Source of the DNA: Muribaculaceae bacterium
GTDB taxonomy: Bacteria; Bacteroidota; Bacteroidia; Bacteroidales; Muribaculaceae
Reading direction: 5' to 3'
Assembly (NCBI GenBank): GCA_009775365.1
Contig: VSPM01000003.1
Span: 1 to 64,000 of the forward strand
Length of the DNA: 64,000 bases
Shown: positions 8,622 to 17,583 of the stretch, piece after piece
Numbering within the stretch: position 1 is the first letter of the stretch
Layout: each line of letters begins with the position of its first letter
Notes under the pieces: generated by a model
Database searches by the model: none
The model's input: only the letters and a program-made list of their open reading frames with translations
What the model was told of the DNA's origin: nothing
Made by a program: the position numbers and the translations under genes

Positions 8622-9377
8622 TTATTCATTGTCGACCTGCTGTTTAATCCAGTCATAGCCGCGCTCCTCAAGTTCGAGGGCAAGTTCCGGGCCGCCGGTC
8701 ATGACAATGCGCCCCTTGTAAAGGATATGCACGAATTCCGGCTTGATATAATCGAGCAGACGCTGATAGTGTGTGATAACTATAGTGGCATTGTTGTCAG
8801 TCTTCAGTTTGTTCACACCCTCCGCCACAATTCTCAAGGCATCGATGTCGAGGCCGGAATCGGTTTCGTCAAGAATTGAGAGCTTAGGCTCAAGCACAGC
8901 CATCTGGAAAATCTCGTTGCGCTTCTTCTCGCCACCGGAGAAACCTTCGTTGACAGAGCGCGAGGCAAGTTTATTGTCGAGTTCAACCACGGCACGTTTT
9001 TCGCGCATCATTTTCAGAAATTCTGTGGCGCTCATTGGAGGCTGGCCGAAATATTCCCGCTTTGCATTGACAGCGGCACGCATGAAATTAACCATCGACA
9101 CCCCCGGAATCTCCACAGGATACTGAAAGCCGAGGAAAAGCCCCTCGTGGCTTCTTATTTCGGGGGGCATTGCCAGAAGGTCTTTGCCGTAAAACTCGGC
9201 GCTGCCACCCGTCACATCATAAGCCGGATTGCCGGCAAGCACCATCGAAAGCGTTGACTTGCCCGACCCGTTAGGGCCCATGATTGCATGAACTTCGCCC
9301 GGGCGAACCTCAAGGTTGATTCCCTTTAATATCTCTTTGCCGTTGATCTCGGCATGTAGGTTTTTGACTTTAAGCAT
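8622..9377 (-). CDS. sufC: Fe-S cluster assembly ATPase SufC
   Basis: ABC-type ATPase that powers the SufBCD scaffold; cytoplasmic, not a transporter. 251 aa. Walker A is GPNGSGKS (about residues 34-41), the signature is FSGGEKKR and Walker B is SILDETDSGLD, with the SufC-typical ETDSGLD rather than DEPTSGLD. Its ATG overlaps the last 8 bases of cvpA, which indicates translational coupling. Confidence 0.96.
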   Translation of the reverse strand: MLKVKNLHAEINGKEILKGINLEVRPGEVHAIMGPNGSGKSTLSMVLAGNPAYDVTGGSAEFYGKDLLAMPPEIRSHEGLFLGFQYPVEIPGVSMVNFMRAAVNAKREYFGQPPMSATEFLKMMREKRAVVELDNKLASRSVNEGFSGGEKKRNEIFQMAVLEPKLSILDETDSGLDIDALRIVAEGVNKLKTDNNATIVITHYQRLLDYIKPEFVHILYKGRIVMTGGPELALELEERGYDWIKQQVDNE

Positions 9378-9999
9378 TTTCTATTGTTATTTCTGCTCCC
9401 GTGAATCTTATTTCTTTCTCTATAACAACGGGGGTGCTGTGAATGTTGCAACTTATTTTTTGGGCTTCGCGAAGCTGAAGCAGATGCGAAAGGTCTTCAA
9501 AACTGTAGCATCCGAGCAGCCCGGGGGCCAGAAGCATCACGCCCTCCACCACATTGCCGTCGTCGGCTGTGGCGAATTTCATGAGCGGCGACGTTGGATT
9601 GACACACAAGATGAGATTGTAGGCAATCGAGAGCGCAAGCATATATTTTGCCAGGCAGAATGCAGAGCCTATGAGCTTGTCGAGCATACCCACATAGAAC
9701 ACCTGCATAGCGCTCCTCAACACCTTGGTGAGCATCTTGAAAAGCATATATACCACCACATACACCAGTCCCGACGATGTGACACTGTAGATAAACGTGG
9801 AGCCAAGATGCCCATCAAACCATGGAAGCAACGCCCGCATCAACGCCTCGGCCTGCTCATCAAACACATGTGCGCAGACCGTTCCGAAAGCAAAGCCCAG
9901 AACGCCCGACACCTGGCCCGTGAACCCACTGTGAAAACCTCTGATCACAGCCACAGCCGCCACTGCTATTACTATGATATGGTAAGCCGCGTCACTCAT
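9370..9999 (-). CDS. CvpA family membrane protein
   Basis: Small integral membrane protein of the CvpA/colicin V production family (about 209 aa) with several hydrophobic segments; its biochemical role is not settled. The frame runs up to a TTG at 10020, but that codon lies inside the promoter -7 element, so the ATG at 9999 (MSDAAYHIIVIAV) is taken as start. It is the first gene of the suf operon, and sufC starts within its last codons. CvpA-like genes next to suf genes are familiar in Bacteroidales, normally with sufB between them (from memory). Confidence 0.82.
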   Translation of the reverse strand: MSDAAYHIIVIAVAAVAVIRGFHSGFTGQVSGVLGFAFGTVCAHVFDEQAEALMRALLPWFDGHLGSTFIYSVTSSGLVYVVVYMLFKMLTKVLRSAMQVFYVGMLDKLIGSAFCLAKYMLALSIAYNLILCVNPTSPLMKFATADDGNVVEGVMLLAPGLLGCYSFEDLSHLLQLREAQKISCNIHSTPVVIEKEIRFTGAEITIENA

Positions 10000-10017
10000 C
10001 TCGTAGTTATTGTTATG

Positions 10018-10048
10018 CAAAATTAACTCTTATTCACGAATATTCAAA
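10018..10048 (-). promoter_or_regulatory. Promoter of the cvpA-sufCDS operon
   Basis: On the minus strand TAATTTTG (10018-10025) matches TAnnTTTG and TTTG (10045-10048) lies 19 bases upstream, the normal -33/-7 spacing. It sits 19 bases before the chosen cvpA ATG. Confidence 0.75.
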
Positions 10049-10097
10049 ATAAACAATATTAAGAGCGCATTATCTCCTCTTTAATGTCGGCAACTTA

Positions 10098-10127
10098 TTT
10101 GCGAGACACTTTTTTTTCTTAACTTTG
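10098..10127 (+). promoter_or_regulatory. Promoter of the MBOAT-SGNH operon
   Basis: TTTG (10098-10101) and TAACTTTG (10120-10127) are separated by 18 bases, a good Bacteroidota -33/-7 pair. The leader to the ATG at 10154 is about 20 bases. Confidence 0.75.
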
Positions 10128-10153
10128 CGCCCGAATCAATTCATATTGACAAT

Positions 10154-11593
10154 ATGCTTTTCAATTCCATAGAGTTCCTCATATTCCTTCCTTTAGTCTT
10201 CCTCATTCACTGGTTTGCGTGCAAATCCGGACGGAGCAAGAATCTGTTTCTGATTGCCGCGAGCTATCTGTTTTACGGATGGTGGAACATGAAGCTTCTC
10301 GCATTGATTTTCCTTGTCACAATCGCGGCCTACGGTGCCGGGATTGCAATAGATTCGCCAAAAGCATCTCCTCGTTCAAGAAAGTTTATGCTCGTCACCT
10401 CGATCATTATCAACATCGGCACCCTTGTGGCCTTCAAATATTTCGACTTCTTTGCCGAAAGTTTCACAAAAGTGCTGCAGGCCGCAGGACTCTCCCCCGA
10501 CATCCCTACCCTCAATCTCATCCTCCCGGTGGGAATATCGTTCTACTCTTTCCAGGCCATGAGCTACGCAATTGACGTCTACCGCAGGAAAATATCAGCC
10601 ACTCATGACCCTGCGGCATTCTTTGTGTTCATAAGTTTCTTTCCTCAGCTTGTGGCGGGACCAATCGAGCGAGCCTCCAACATCCTCCCTCAGTTTCTTC
10701 GCAACCGCCGACGCTTCACCTACAAACGGGGCGTGGAGGGCATGCAGCTCATCCTTTGGGGTTTGTTCAAGAAGATGGTGGTGGCCGACAATGCAGCCGT
10801 GATAGTGAATCAGATTTTCGCCGACCCGCAAGATGTAGGGACAATAAACCTCTGGATCGGCGCTCTTCTTTTTACATTCCAGATCTATGGAGACTTTTCA
10901 GGCTATTCCGACATTGCAATCGGCACATCGCGCCTCTTCGGGATAGACCTGATGAAAAATTTCAGCCTCCCCTATTTCTCGCGCGACATAGCGGAATTCT
11001 GGAGAAAGTGGCACATATCGCTCACAACATGGTTTCGTGACTATCTCTACATCCCCCTCGGCGGAAACCGCAAAGGGAAGACAAGAACAATCGGCAACAC
11101 AGCCGCCGTGTTTCTGGTGAGCGGGCTTTGGCACGGCGCCAATTTCACATATGTGGCCTGGGGTGCATATCATGCACTCCTTTTCATCCCCCTCGTGATA
11201 GCCGGCAAAAGCAAACGGTTCACTGCGCCGAACTCTTCAAAAGGGCTCCCGCCATTTCGGGAATCCGCTCTAATGGGAATCACATTCCTCCTTGTGATGA
11301 TCGGGTGGGTTATCTTCCGTGCCGAATCTGTCACACACGCCGCCTCATACATAGCCGACATGTTCAGCCACTACTCCCCCGCCCCCTTTGTGATGGGGAA
11401 ACAGCCGCTATTATGGATTGCACTGCTCGTAGTCATTGAATGGGGCACACGATTCAAGACCAATCCGCTTGCGCGTTCATCATCCGGCTTATGGAAATAT
11501 CCGGCCGTGAGATGGGCCGGGTCCATTGTCCTGTTTTTTATAACCATGATTTTCGCTGGGAACCCACAGGAATTCATCTACTTTAAATTCTGA
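10154..11593 (+). CDS. MBOAT family O-acyltransferase (AlgI/DltB-like)
   Basis: Membrane-bound O-acyltransferase that would move acyl groups across the membrane onto an extracytoplasmic polymer. 479 aa, many hydrophobic segments. The family hallmarks are visible: FVSFFPQLVAGPIER-like segment (SFFPQLVAGPIER), FWRKWHISLTTWFRDY, and the catalytic histidine in SGLWHGANFTYVAWG. It is followed 6 bases later by an SGNH-like gene, the same pairing as AlgI-AlgJ/X or DltB-DltD. No alginate or teichoic-acid genes are nearby, so the acceptor is unknown; a surface polysaccharide is a reasonable guess. A good promoter lies directly upstream. Confidence 0.92.
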   Translation: MLFNSIEFLIFLPLVFLIHWFACKSGRSKNLFLIAASYLFYGWWNMKLLALIFLVTIAAYGAGIAIDSPKASPRSRKFMLVTSIIINIGTLVAFKYFDFFAESFTKVLQAAGLSPDIPTLNLILPVGISFYSFQAMSYAIDVYRRKISATHDPAAFFVFISFFPQLVAGPIERASNILPQFLRNRRRFTYKRGVEGMQLILWGLFKKMVVADNAAVIVNQIFADPQDVGTINLWIGALLFTFQIYGDFSGYSDIAIGTSRLFGIDLMKNFSLPYFSRDIAEFWRKWHISLTTWFRDYLYIPLGGNRKGKTRTIGNTAAVFLVSGLWHGANFTYVAWGAYHALLFIPLVIAGKSKRFTAPNSSKGLPPFRESALMGITFLLVMIGWVIFRAESVTHAASYIADMFSHYSPAPFVMGKQPLLWIALLVVIEWGTRFKTNPLARSSSGLWKYPAVRWAGSIVLFFITMIFAGNPQEFIYFKF

Positions 11594-11599
11594 CCGGCA

Positions 11600-12523
11600 A
11601 TGAGAAAGTTTCTAAAAAATATTATCGTATTCTCGCTCCTCACAGCGGCTCTTTTTTTGATTGGTGAAATTGTGGCCAGATCGATGCCGTCGTCCTATTC
11701 TTACAAACACAATTGGATTCTGAAAAACGGCGACCACATATCAACCCTTATATTAGGCTCCTCCCACACCTACTACGGCTTGCGCCCGAATCTTCTCGGC
11801 GACAGCGTGTTTAACCTTGCAAACGTGTCGCAGACTCCTGAATATGACCTATATCTGCTAAAAACATATCTCCCCTGCATGCCTAATCTGAAACGCATAA
11901 TATTCCCGGTGTCATATTTCACCTACAGCGACCCCGCAATGGAAAAAGGCGACGAATGGAGAGTGGCCGTAAGATACAAGACACAGATGAACCTCACTGT
12001 CCATTCCGACTTCTCTATCTACAATCTTGAAATATCAGATTTCGAAGCCTATTGCGCCAAGCTTAAAAATCTTGTGTTTAAATCCCGGTCTAACCAATGC
12101 GACTCTCTCGGTTTCGGACTCGGGTTTGACCTCGCTAACCGCAATCCACACTGGAAGGAGACTGCCCGGGAACGTGCGGAAGGACACACCCGCACCTCAC
12201 CCGGTCGTTTTGATGAAGCCATTCACACACAGGAAACTCTAATCGAACTTGCCTCCAAGAACGGAATCGAGACTGTGATTGTCACCACACCGGGATATGA
12301 AGGGTATACCAATTCCTTCAATCCCGCGCAATATGAAGAAATGAAGAAAGGCGTAAGGCTTCTTGTTAAAAATCATGCCGTCAAATATTATGACTTCATG
12401 AACGACTCCATCTTCCGCGACAACGATTTCTATGACCCCGACCATCTTTCAGACGTTGGCGCCTCCAGGCTTTCGCTTGTCCTGGCCGACAGTTTAAAAT
12501 CCTCATTCACAAAAAAACGCTAA
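11600..12523 (+). CDS. SGNH/DltD-like protein, partner of the MBOAT acyltransferase
   Basis: 307 aa with an N-terminal membrane anchor (about residues 7-26) and an extracytoplasmic domain. The segment LILGSSHTYYG fits the nucleophile block of SGNH hydrolases (Ser in GSSH), and YDPDHLSDVGASRLS near the C terminus supplies an Asp and His in the usual DxxH arrangement. It starts 6 bases after the MBOAT gene. The likely role is taking the acyl group from the MBOAT protein and placing it on a surface glycan, by analogy with DltD and AlgJ/AlgX; that role is inference. The family assignment rests on these motifs and the context. Confidence 0.68.
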   Translation: MRKFLKNIIVFSLLTAALFLIGEIVARSMPSSYSYKHNWILKNGDHISTLILGSSHTYYGLRPNLLGDSVFNLANVSQTPEYDLYLLKTYLPCMPNLKRIIFPVSYFTYSDPAMEKGDEWRVAVRYKTQMNLTVHSDFSIYNLEISDFEAYCAKLKNLVFKSRSNQCDSLGFGLGFDLANRNPHWKETARERAEGHTRTSPGRFDEAIHTQETLIELASKNGIETVIVTTPGYEGYTNSFNPAQYEEMKKGVRLLVKNHAVKYYDFMNDSIFRDNDFYDPDHLSDVGASRLSLVLADSLKSSFTKKR

Positions 12524-12601
12524 CAATAACGCCCCTCCCGCAAAAAAATGTTAACACAGGGGCATAATTGAAATCAAAAAAGAATTAAGAGCCTCACTGC
12601 A

Positions 12602-12633
12602 TTTGGCAAATCAAAAAACTTTGTTTACCTTTG
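12602..12633 (+). promoter_or_regulatory. Promoter of the GH25 gene
   Basis: TTTG (12602-12605) and TACCTTTG (12626-12633) are spaced 20 bases apart, a -33/-7 pair ending 28 bases before the ATG at 12662. Confidence 0.72.
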
Positions 12634-12661
12634 CCTTGCAATCACCTTGATTCATTAATCC

Positions 12662-13432
12662 ATGAAAATGCCGTTTTTCAATCGCCCGACAAAAGATCTG
12701 CTTGCAGCAGGATGTTTTCTCCTGGTCTGCATTCTTCTTGTCTTTGCCTCCATCTGGGCCTACCGGCAATTCATCACCACCCCCCCCTATGTCGATCCCG
12801 AGCGTTATCCGGTGAGAGGCATCGACATCTCTTCACACAACGGAATCATCGATTTTCAAGAAGTGGCCCGCAGCGGCATTGAATTCGTGTTTATAAAAGC
12901 CACCGAAGGGAGAGACTTTAAAGACAAACGATTCAGAAGCAACTACGACAAGGCCAGTGCCGCAGGGCTTAAGACCGGCATATATCATTTCTTCCGGTTC
13001 GACCGCGACGGTGTGGAGCAGGCGCTCAACCTCATGAGAACTGTAGGGAAACGCCGCCCCGAGCTCGGAATTGTGATTGACGTTGAAAAAACAGGAAACC
13101 CCGACACCATAGCCACAGAGACCGTGACAAGAAGACTGTCTGAAATGGTGGACTATCTGAATCTTCTGGGACACCGCGTGATGTTCTACACCAATCGTGA
13201 AGGATACTACGAATACCTTGCCGACACATTCCCCGGAGCCCCGCTGTGGATTTGCGGCTTCAGCGAGAACCCTATCAATGCGGAATGGACATTCTGGCAG
13301 TTCAACCACCGTGGACGGGTGGACGGAATCACAGGCGATGTCGACCTCAATGCCTTCTGCGGCTCACGCGAAGAATGGCAGTCTTTCCTTGAAGGGAATC
13401 TCTGGCCATACACACCTCTCAACAAGCAATAA
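12662..13432 (+). CDS. GH25 family lysozyme (muramidase)
   Basis: Peptidoglycan hydrolase that cuts MurNAc-GlcNAc bonds. 256 aa: an N-terminal hydrophobic anchor (about residues 14-34), then a complete GH25 barrel. Readable landmarks are RGIDISSHNG at the start of the barrel (catalytic-site Asp), FIKATEG, the DxE pair in VIDVEKTG, and the closing WQFNHRGRVDGITGDVDLNAF. It probably acts in the periplasm or at the cell surface. It has its own promoter. A second ATG at 12668 is an equally possible start. Confidence 0.92.
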   Translation: MKMPFFNRPTKDLLAAGCFLLVCILLVFASIWAYRQFITTPPYVDPERYPVRGIDISSHNGIIDFQEVARSGIEFVFIKATEGRDFKDKRFRSNYDKASAAGLKTGIYHFFRFDRDGVEQALNLMRTVGKRRPELGIVIDVEKTGNPDTIATETVTRRLSEMVDYLNLLGHRVMFYTNREGYYEYLADTFPGAPLWICGFSENPINAEWTFWQFNHRGRVDGITGDVDLNAFCGSREEWQSFLEGNLWPYTPLNKQ

Positions 13433-13461
13433 CACACCCCATTTTACGTTATCTTATTGCA

Positions 13462-13486
13462 GCCATTTCGTTTGTTGCGAAATGGC
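13462..13486 (+). terminator. Hairpin between GH25 and porU-like gene
   Basis: A 9-base perfect stem, GCCATTTCG with CGAAATGGC around TTTGTTG, is followed by GCCCTTTCTTC. It may terminate the GH25 transcript or lie in the leader of the next gene, whose ATG is 11 bases after it. The T-run is weak. Confidence 0.5.
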
Positions 13487-13497
13487 GCCCTTTCTTC

Positions 13498-16400
13498 ATG
13501 TTTAACTATTTCCCTCTCAACATGACATTGTTTACTTCTCACCCCCATATCTGCAAACTGCCTTCCGGTCTTTTGGCTAAAGCCGTCATTCTCATAGCAA
13601 TGCTCTCTTTAAGCGCCATTACCGGCAATGCCTTGCCCACTGATTTCTATGCGTCTTCTTCCGCTCTTTCCCAAGGGAAGTGGGCAAGAGTGCAGGTCAA
13701 AGAGTCGGGAATGCAGTTAATCAGCAACTCCACCCTGAAAAGCCTCGGCTTCACAGACCCCGACAAAGTGAACGTCTACGGTTTCGGAGGCCGCATGCTT
13801 TCCGAACGCCTTAACGAATCGATGCCCGACGACCTTCCGGTTGTCCCCTCAATCAGGACTCCTCAGGGAATCGTGTTCTTCGGACACGCGAGTATTTTAT
13901 GGAGTTCTCATCGCGGAAAACTCAATTCATACACTCACGTTCTGAATCGCTATTCAGAAGAGGCTTACTATTTCATCAGCGACCGCGACCGGCCGCGCGC
14001 AAACCCCGCCGAGGCAGAAGAGATAAAGCCCGCGTCGGGAGAGCCAATCACTGTTTTTACAGAAAGACTGGTTCATGAGCAAGACCTCGTTCCGGCCATC
14101 AACACCGGGCCTTTCACCATGGGTGAGGATTTCCGGCAGCAAGCAAAACGCACTTTCCCCTTTAAGCTCCCCGGCAACACAGGCGAGGCGATAATAACTG
14201 TGAAATTCGGAGCCTATCACAAGGGTAACGCGTCATTGATGTTCACTGCCAACAACGAGCGTCTGAACTCTTCGTCTTCCGACAAAATACCCTCCACCGG
14301 CTCCACATCCTACATATCGACAACGACCACCACAAAAAATGCCGGCAACGTTGGAGAATCGCTTAATCTCTTGATTGAGTTAACTTCTACGGCCACTCCT
14401 TCGTTTGCATATCTTGACTATATTGAGGTTGAGTATCCGCGAAGCCTGAAAATCGACGGCAACGAGCTCTATTTCTATCTATCGCCAACTGCCGCGTCTG
14501 AAGTAAAGGTTGACGGTTGCTCGGAGTCCACCGTAATCTGGGATGTGACCGAGCCTCAGAACGCCAAACTGGTGGCACACACTCTCTCCGGAAGCACAGC
14601 CACCTTTACGGCTCCTGCCGGATACAGAGAGTTTGTGGCTTTTAACCCCGCTAAAATCAACCGCTCGGCAACGGCTGCAGGGAAAGTGGCAAACCAGGAC
14701 ATTCACGGCATGGAATCACCCGACATGCTGATTATCTCTCCTGACGTATACCGCCAGGCTGCACAAAGAGTGGCCGACCTTCATGCTGAAACCGACGGAC
14801 TGAAAGCCGTTGTGCTCTCTCCCGAAGCAATCTACAACGAATTTTCTTCCGGCACACCCGACGTGACGGCATTCCGTAAGGTTTTGAAAATGTGGTATGA
14901 CCGCGCATCTGAAAATGACGGCAGATATGCACGCTACTGCCTTATCTTCAGCCGGCCCACATACGACAATAAACGTGTGTCGGCCATTGTGCGCAACTGC
15001 GGCTATCCGCGTCTGCCGGTATGGCAATCCGACGGATTCGGAGAAACATCCTCTTACCCCACCGACGACTACATCGGAATGCTCGACGATAATAAAACCA
15101 ACCTCAGCATGGGCTCTGCAAAAATCCATGTGGCTGTGGGCAGAATGCCCGTGAAAAGTGTGAGCGAGGCAAACTCCGCTGTGGCAAAACTTGAGAAATA
15201 TGTGAAAAGCCCGAATCTCGGCTCCTGGCGCAACAACGTTATGGTCATTGCAGATGACCAGGATGACAACAAGCATCTTACACAATCGGAAGATGCCATC
15301 GATGCCATGAGGAAATCCGGAAACGGCAACAGTTACTTATACGAGAAACTTTATCTCGATTCCTACCCTCTTGTCTACACCGGCACCGGCGCAGAATATC
15401 CTGCGGCCAAAAAGAGGATGTTTGAGAAATTCGCAGAAGGGGTCTGCTATGTAGACTATATTGGCCATGCCAACCCAAGAGGCTGGGGGCATGAGCACCT
15501 TCTCACATGGACAGAACTCACATCCATGACCAATACCAACCTCCCCTTCATATATGCCGCCACCTGCGAGTTCCTGCGCTGGGATGACGACGCAGTGAGC
15601 GGCGGAGAAGAGATGTGGCTAAACCCCAATGCTGGTGTAATCGGCATGATATGCCCTACCCGCAGCGTGCAGATTTCGGCAAATGGCACTCAGACAAAAT
15701 ACACCTCCGAGTTTGTGTTCAAACGCGATAAAGATGGCAAAGGGATGCGCGTTGGCGACATAATGCTCGGCGGCAAGAACCAAATGTCTAACACCAACAA
15801 GCTCCCTTATGTATTGATCGGCGACCCGGCCATGCGTCTGCCATCGCCTGAATATGTAGTGACCGTTGACTCTATCGACGGCGTTATGATTGAGGGCACT
15901 GACAACACCCCCGAAATCAAGGCACGCTCCACTGTTGAAATCTCCGGCAAAGTCACAGACCAGGCGGGAGAGATTCTTTCCGACTTCGACGGCACTGTCG
16001 ACATCCAGCTCTTCGACGCGGAAGTTGTGATCGAGACCTACGGCAACGGCGAAAAAGGGACTCCAACCACCTATAACGACCGAAAGACCCGCCTCTACGT
16101 CGGGAAAGTGAAGGCCGTGGAAGGTAAATGGAAAACCATTGTCACCTTGCCGATGGAGATTGAAAACAACTATTCTCCGGCCCTGATTTCTCTTTATGCC
16201 TCCGACTCAAAGGGACGCGAGGCTAACGGCCATACAGAGCAGTTCTATGTATATGGCTTCAACGACAATATCTCCGACGACAACGAAGGGCCTTCAATCA
16301 CTGAATTCTACCTCAATAGCCCGCTCTTCTCCGACGGAGATGCCGTGAGCCCGGCTCCGCTGCTCATAGCCAAGTTTGCCGACGATTCCGGCATAAACGT

Positions 16401-16944
16401 GTCTGACGCCGGAATCGGCCACTCCATGCTCGTGTCGCTTGACGGCAAAAATCATTTCGACGATGTTACCCTCTACTACACCCCTGATGAGAACAATCCT
16501 CTCGGAGGCGGAATTGCATATCCCCTTTCAGGCATAGAGCCGGGAGAGCACACACTTTCGTTTGTGGTGTGGGACAATGCCAACAATTCATCTACCGCCA
16601 CCCTCAAATTCAAAGTAGCCGCAGGATGGATTACCGAAATCGCAGAGCTCTCCACCGACGTCAACCCGGCATCTACAAGCGTGAATTTCATCGTTAGCTC
16701 CGACGGGGCCACAGGCTCCATGGGATGCGTGGTAGAGGTGTTTAACCTTTCAGGCACTCTCGTATGGTCTGGCACAGCGCCCGACATGACAGCCAACGGC
16801 ACGACCGTGACTCTCGGATGGGACCTTCGCGACTCATCGGGCAACCGTGTGCCCCGTGGCATCTATCTCTACAGAGCCACAATCACCACTCCTGAGGGAG
16901 CATCTATAACCAAGACCCGCAAACTTGCGGTCACCGCCAAGTAA
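13498..16944 (+). CDS. porU: C25-family protease, T9SS sortase PorU
   Basis: Outer-membrane sortase of the type IX secretion system, which removes C-terminal signals from cargo and attaches cargo to a surface lipid. 1148 aa, matching the usual PorU length. A hydrophobic signal segment (about residues 26-47) precedes a beta-rich N-terminal part starting at SQGKWARVQVKESG, then the C25 caspase-like domain with catalytic His657 (in YIGHANPRGWG) and Cys690 (in AATCEFLRWDD), and a C-terminal FlgD-like/T9SS-tail domain (VEVFNLSGTLVW, RGIYLYRATI). The start could also be Met9. Its stop touches the rex ATG. A second C25 protein follows at 18250; of the two, this one looks more like classical PorU by length. 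Confidence 0.85.
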   Translation: MFNYFPLNMTLFTSHPHICKLPSGLLAKAVILIAMLSLSAITGNALPTDFYASSSALSQGKWARVQVKESGMQLISNSTLKSLGFTDPDKVNVYGFGGRMLSERLNESMPDDLPVVPSIRTPQGIVFFGHASILWSSHRGKLNSYTHVLNRYSEEAYYFISDRDRPRANPAEAEEIKPASGEPITVFTERLVHEQDLVPAINTGPFTMGEDFRQQAKRTFPFKLPGNTGEAIITVKFGAYHKGNASLMFTANNERLNSSSSDKIPSTGSTSYISTTTTTKNAGNVGESLNLLIELTSTATPSFAYLDYIEVEYPRSLKIDGNELYFYLSPTAASEVKVDGCSESTVIWDVTEPQNAKLVAHTLSGSTATFTAPAGYREFVAFNPAKINRSATAAGKVANQDIHGMESPDMLIISPDVYRQAAQRVADLHAETDGLKAVVLSPEAIYNEFSSGTPDVTAFRKVLKMWYDRASENDGRYARYCLIFSRPTYDNKRVSAIVRNCGYPRLPVWQSDGFGETSSYPTDDYIGMLDDNKTNLSMGSAKIHVAVGRMPVKSVSEANSAVAKLEKYVKSPNLGSWRNNVMVIADDQDDNKHLTQSEDAIDAMRKSGNGNSYLYEKLYLDSYPLVYTGTGAEYPAAKKRMFEKFAEGVCYVDYIGHANPRGWGHEHLLTWTELTSMTNTNLPFIYAATCEFLRWDDDAVSGGEEMWLNPNAGVIGMICPTRSVQISANGTQTKYTSEFVFKRDKDGKGMRVGDIMLGGKNQMSNTNKLPYVLIGDPAMRLPSPEYVVTVDSIDGVMIEGTDNTPEIKARSTVEISGKVTDQAGEILSDFDGTVDIQLFDAEVVIETYGNGEKGTPTTYNDRKTRLYVGKVKAVEGKWKTIVTLPMEIENNYSPALISLYASDSKGREANGHTEQFYVYGFNDNISDDNEGPSITEFYLNSPLFSDGDAVSPAPLLIAKFADDSGINVSDAGIGHSMLVSLDGKNHFDDVTLYYTPDENNPLGGGIAYPLSGIEPGEHTLSFVVWDNANNSSTATLKFKVAAGWITEIAELSTDVNPASTSVNFIVSSDGATGSMGCVVEVFNLSGTLVWSGTAPDMTANGTTVTLGWDLRDSSGNRVPRGIYLYRATITTPEGASITKTRKLAVTAK

Positions 16945-17583
16945 ATGATAAGCAATCCCAACATAATACTTCCCGAACCTACGCTCCGCCGCCTCCCATG
17001 GTATCTCGCCTACGTCGAGATTCTGAAGGCCCGGAAGGTGGAGTTCGTGTCGTCTACACAGATTTCAAGAGCCCTTAGCGTCGACGCGGCGCAGATTGCC
17101 AAAGACCTCTCATTTTTGTCGCTCCGGGGCAAGACCCGCATAGGATATGAAGTTGATGCCCTTGCAAAAGCTCTTTCCGATTTCCTTGGGTTTCGCACCC
17201 TCCACAAGGCGTTTGTGTTTGGAGCCGGGAGCCTCGGCAGAGCACTTATGCACGATTCCGGCCTTGCAAACTACGGTCTCGACATCGTGGCCGGCTTCGA
17301 CATCGACTGCGAAAAAATCGGCTCCACCGTGGGAGACGTGCCAATATATCATATGGACTCACTCTCCGAAATGATGAACAGGCATGACGCTACGATTGGA
17401 ATCCTCACCGTGCCGGCGGAATGTGCCCAGGACACTGCCGACACAGCCATCGGAGAGGGCATAAGAGCCATATGGAATTTCACCCCTTACCGAGTGAAGG
17501 TGGCAGAAGGGATTGTGATGACCAACACATCTATTTATGCCCATCTTGCTCTGATTTACAACCGACTTAACGCAGAATCCTGA
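16945..17583 (+). CDS. rex: Redox-sensing transcriptional repressor Rex
   Basis: Repressor that reads the NADH/NAD+ ratio and controls fermentation and respiration genes. 212 aa: an N-terminal winged helix (RRLPWYLAYVEILKARKVEFVSS, then ISRALSVDAAQIAKDLSFLS) and a Rossmann domain with the nucleotide motif VFGAGSLGRALM at about residues 90-101. The length is normal. The ATG at 16945 follows the porU stop with no gap and the rex stop overlaps the next start by one base, so it appears to be translated from a porU-led transcript. No symmetric TTGTGAA-N6-TTCACAA operator was found in the window. The family assignment is firm. Confidence 0.93.
   Translation: MISNPNIILPEPTLRRLPWYLAYVEILKARKVEFVSSTQISRALSVDAAQIAKDLSFLSLRGKTRIGYEVDALAKALSDFLGFRTLHKAFVFGAGSLGRALMHDSGLANYGLDIVAGFDIDCEKIGSTVGDVPIYHMDSLSEMMNRHDATIGILTVPAECAQDTADTAIGEGIRAIWNFTPYRVKVAEGIVMTNTSIYAHLALIYNRLNAES

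Noticed and set aside
7971..8879. A 302-codon plus-strand frame opposite sufC and sufD
   Set aside because: It covers two well-supported genes on the other strand, has no start context and no family resemblance.
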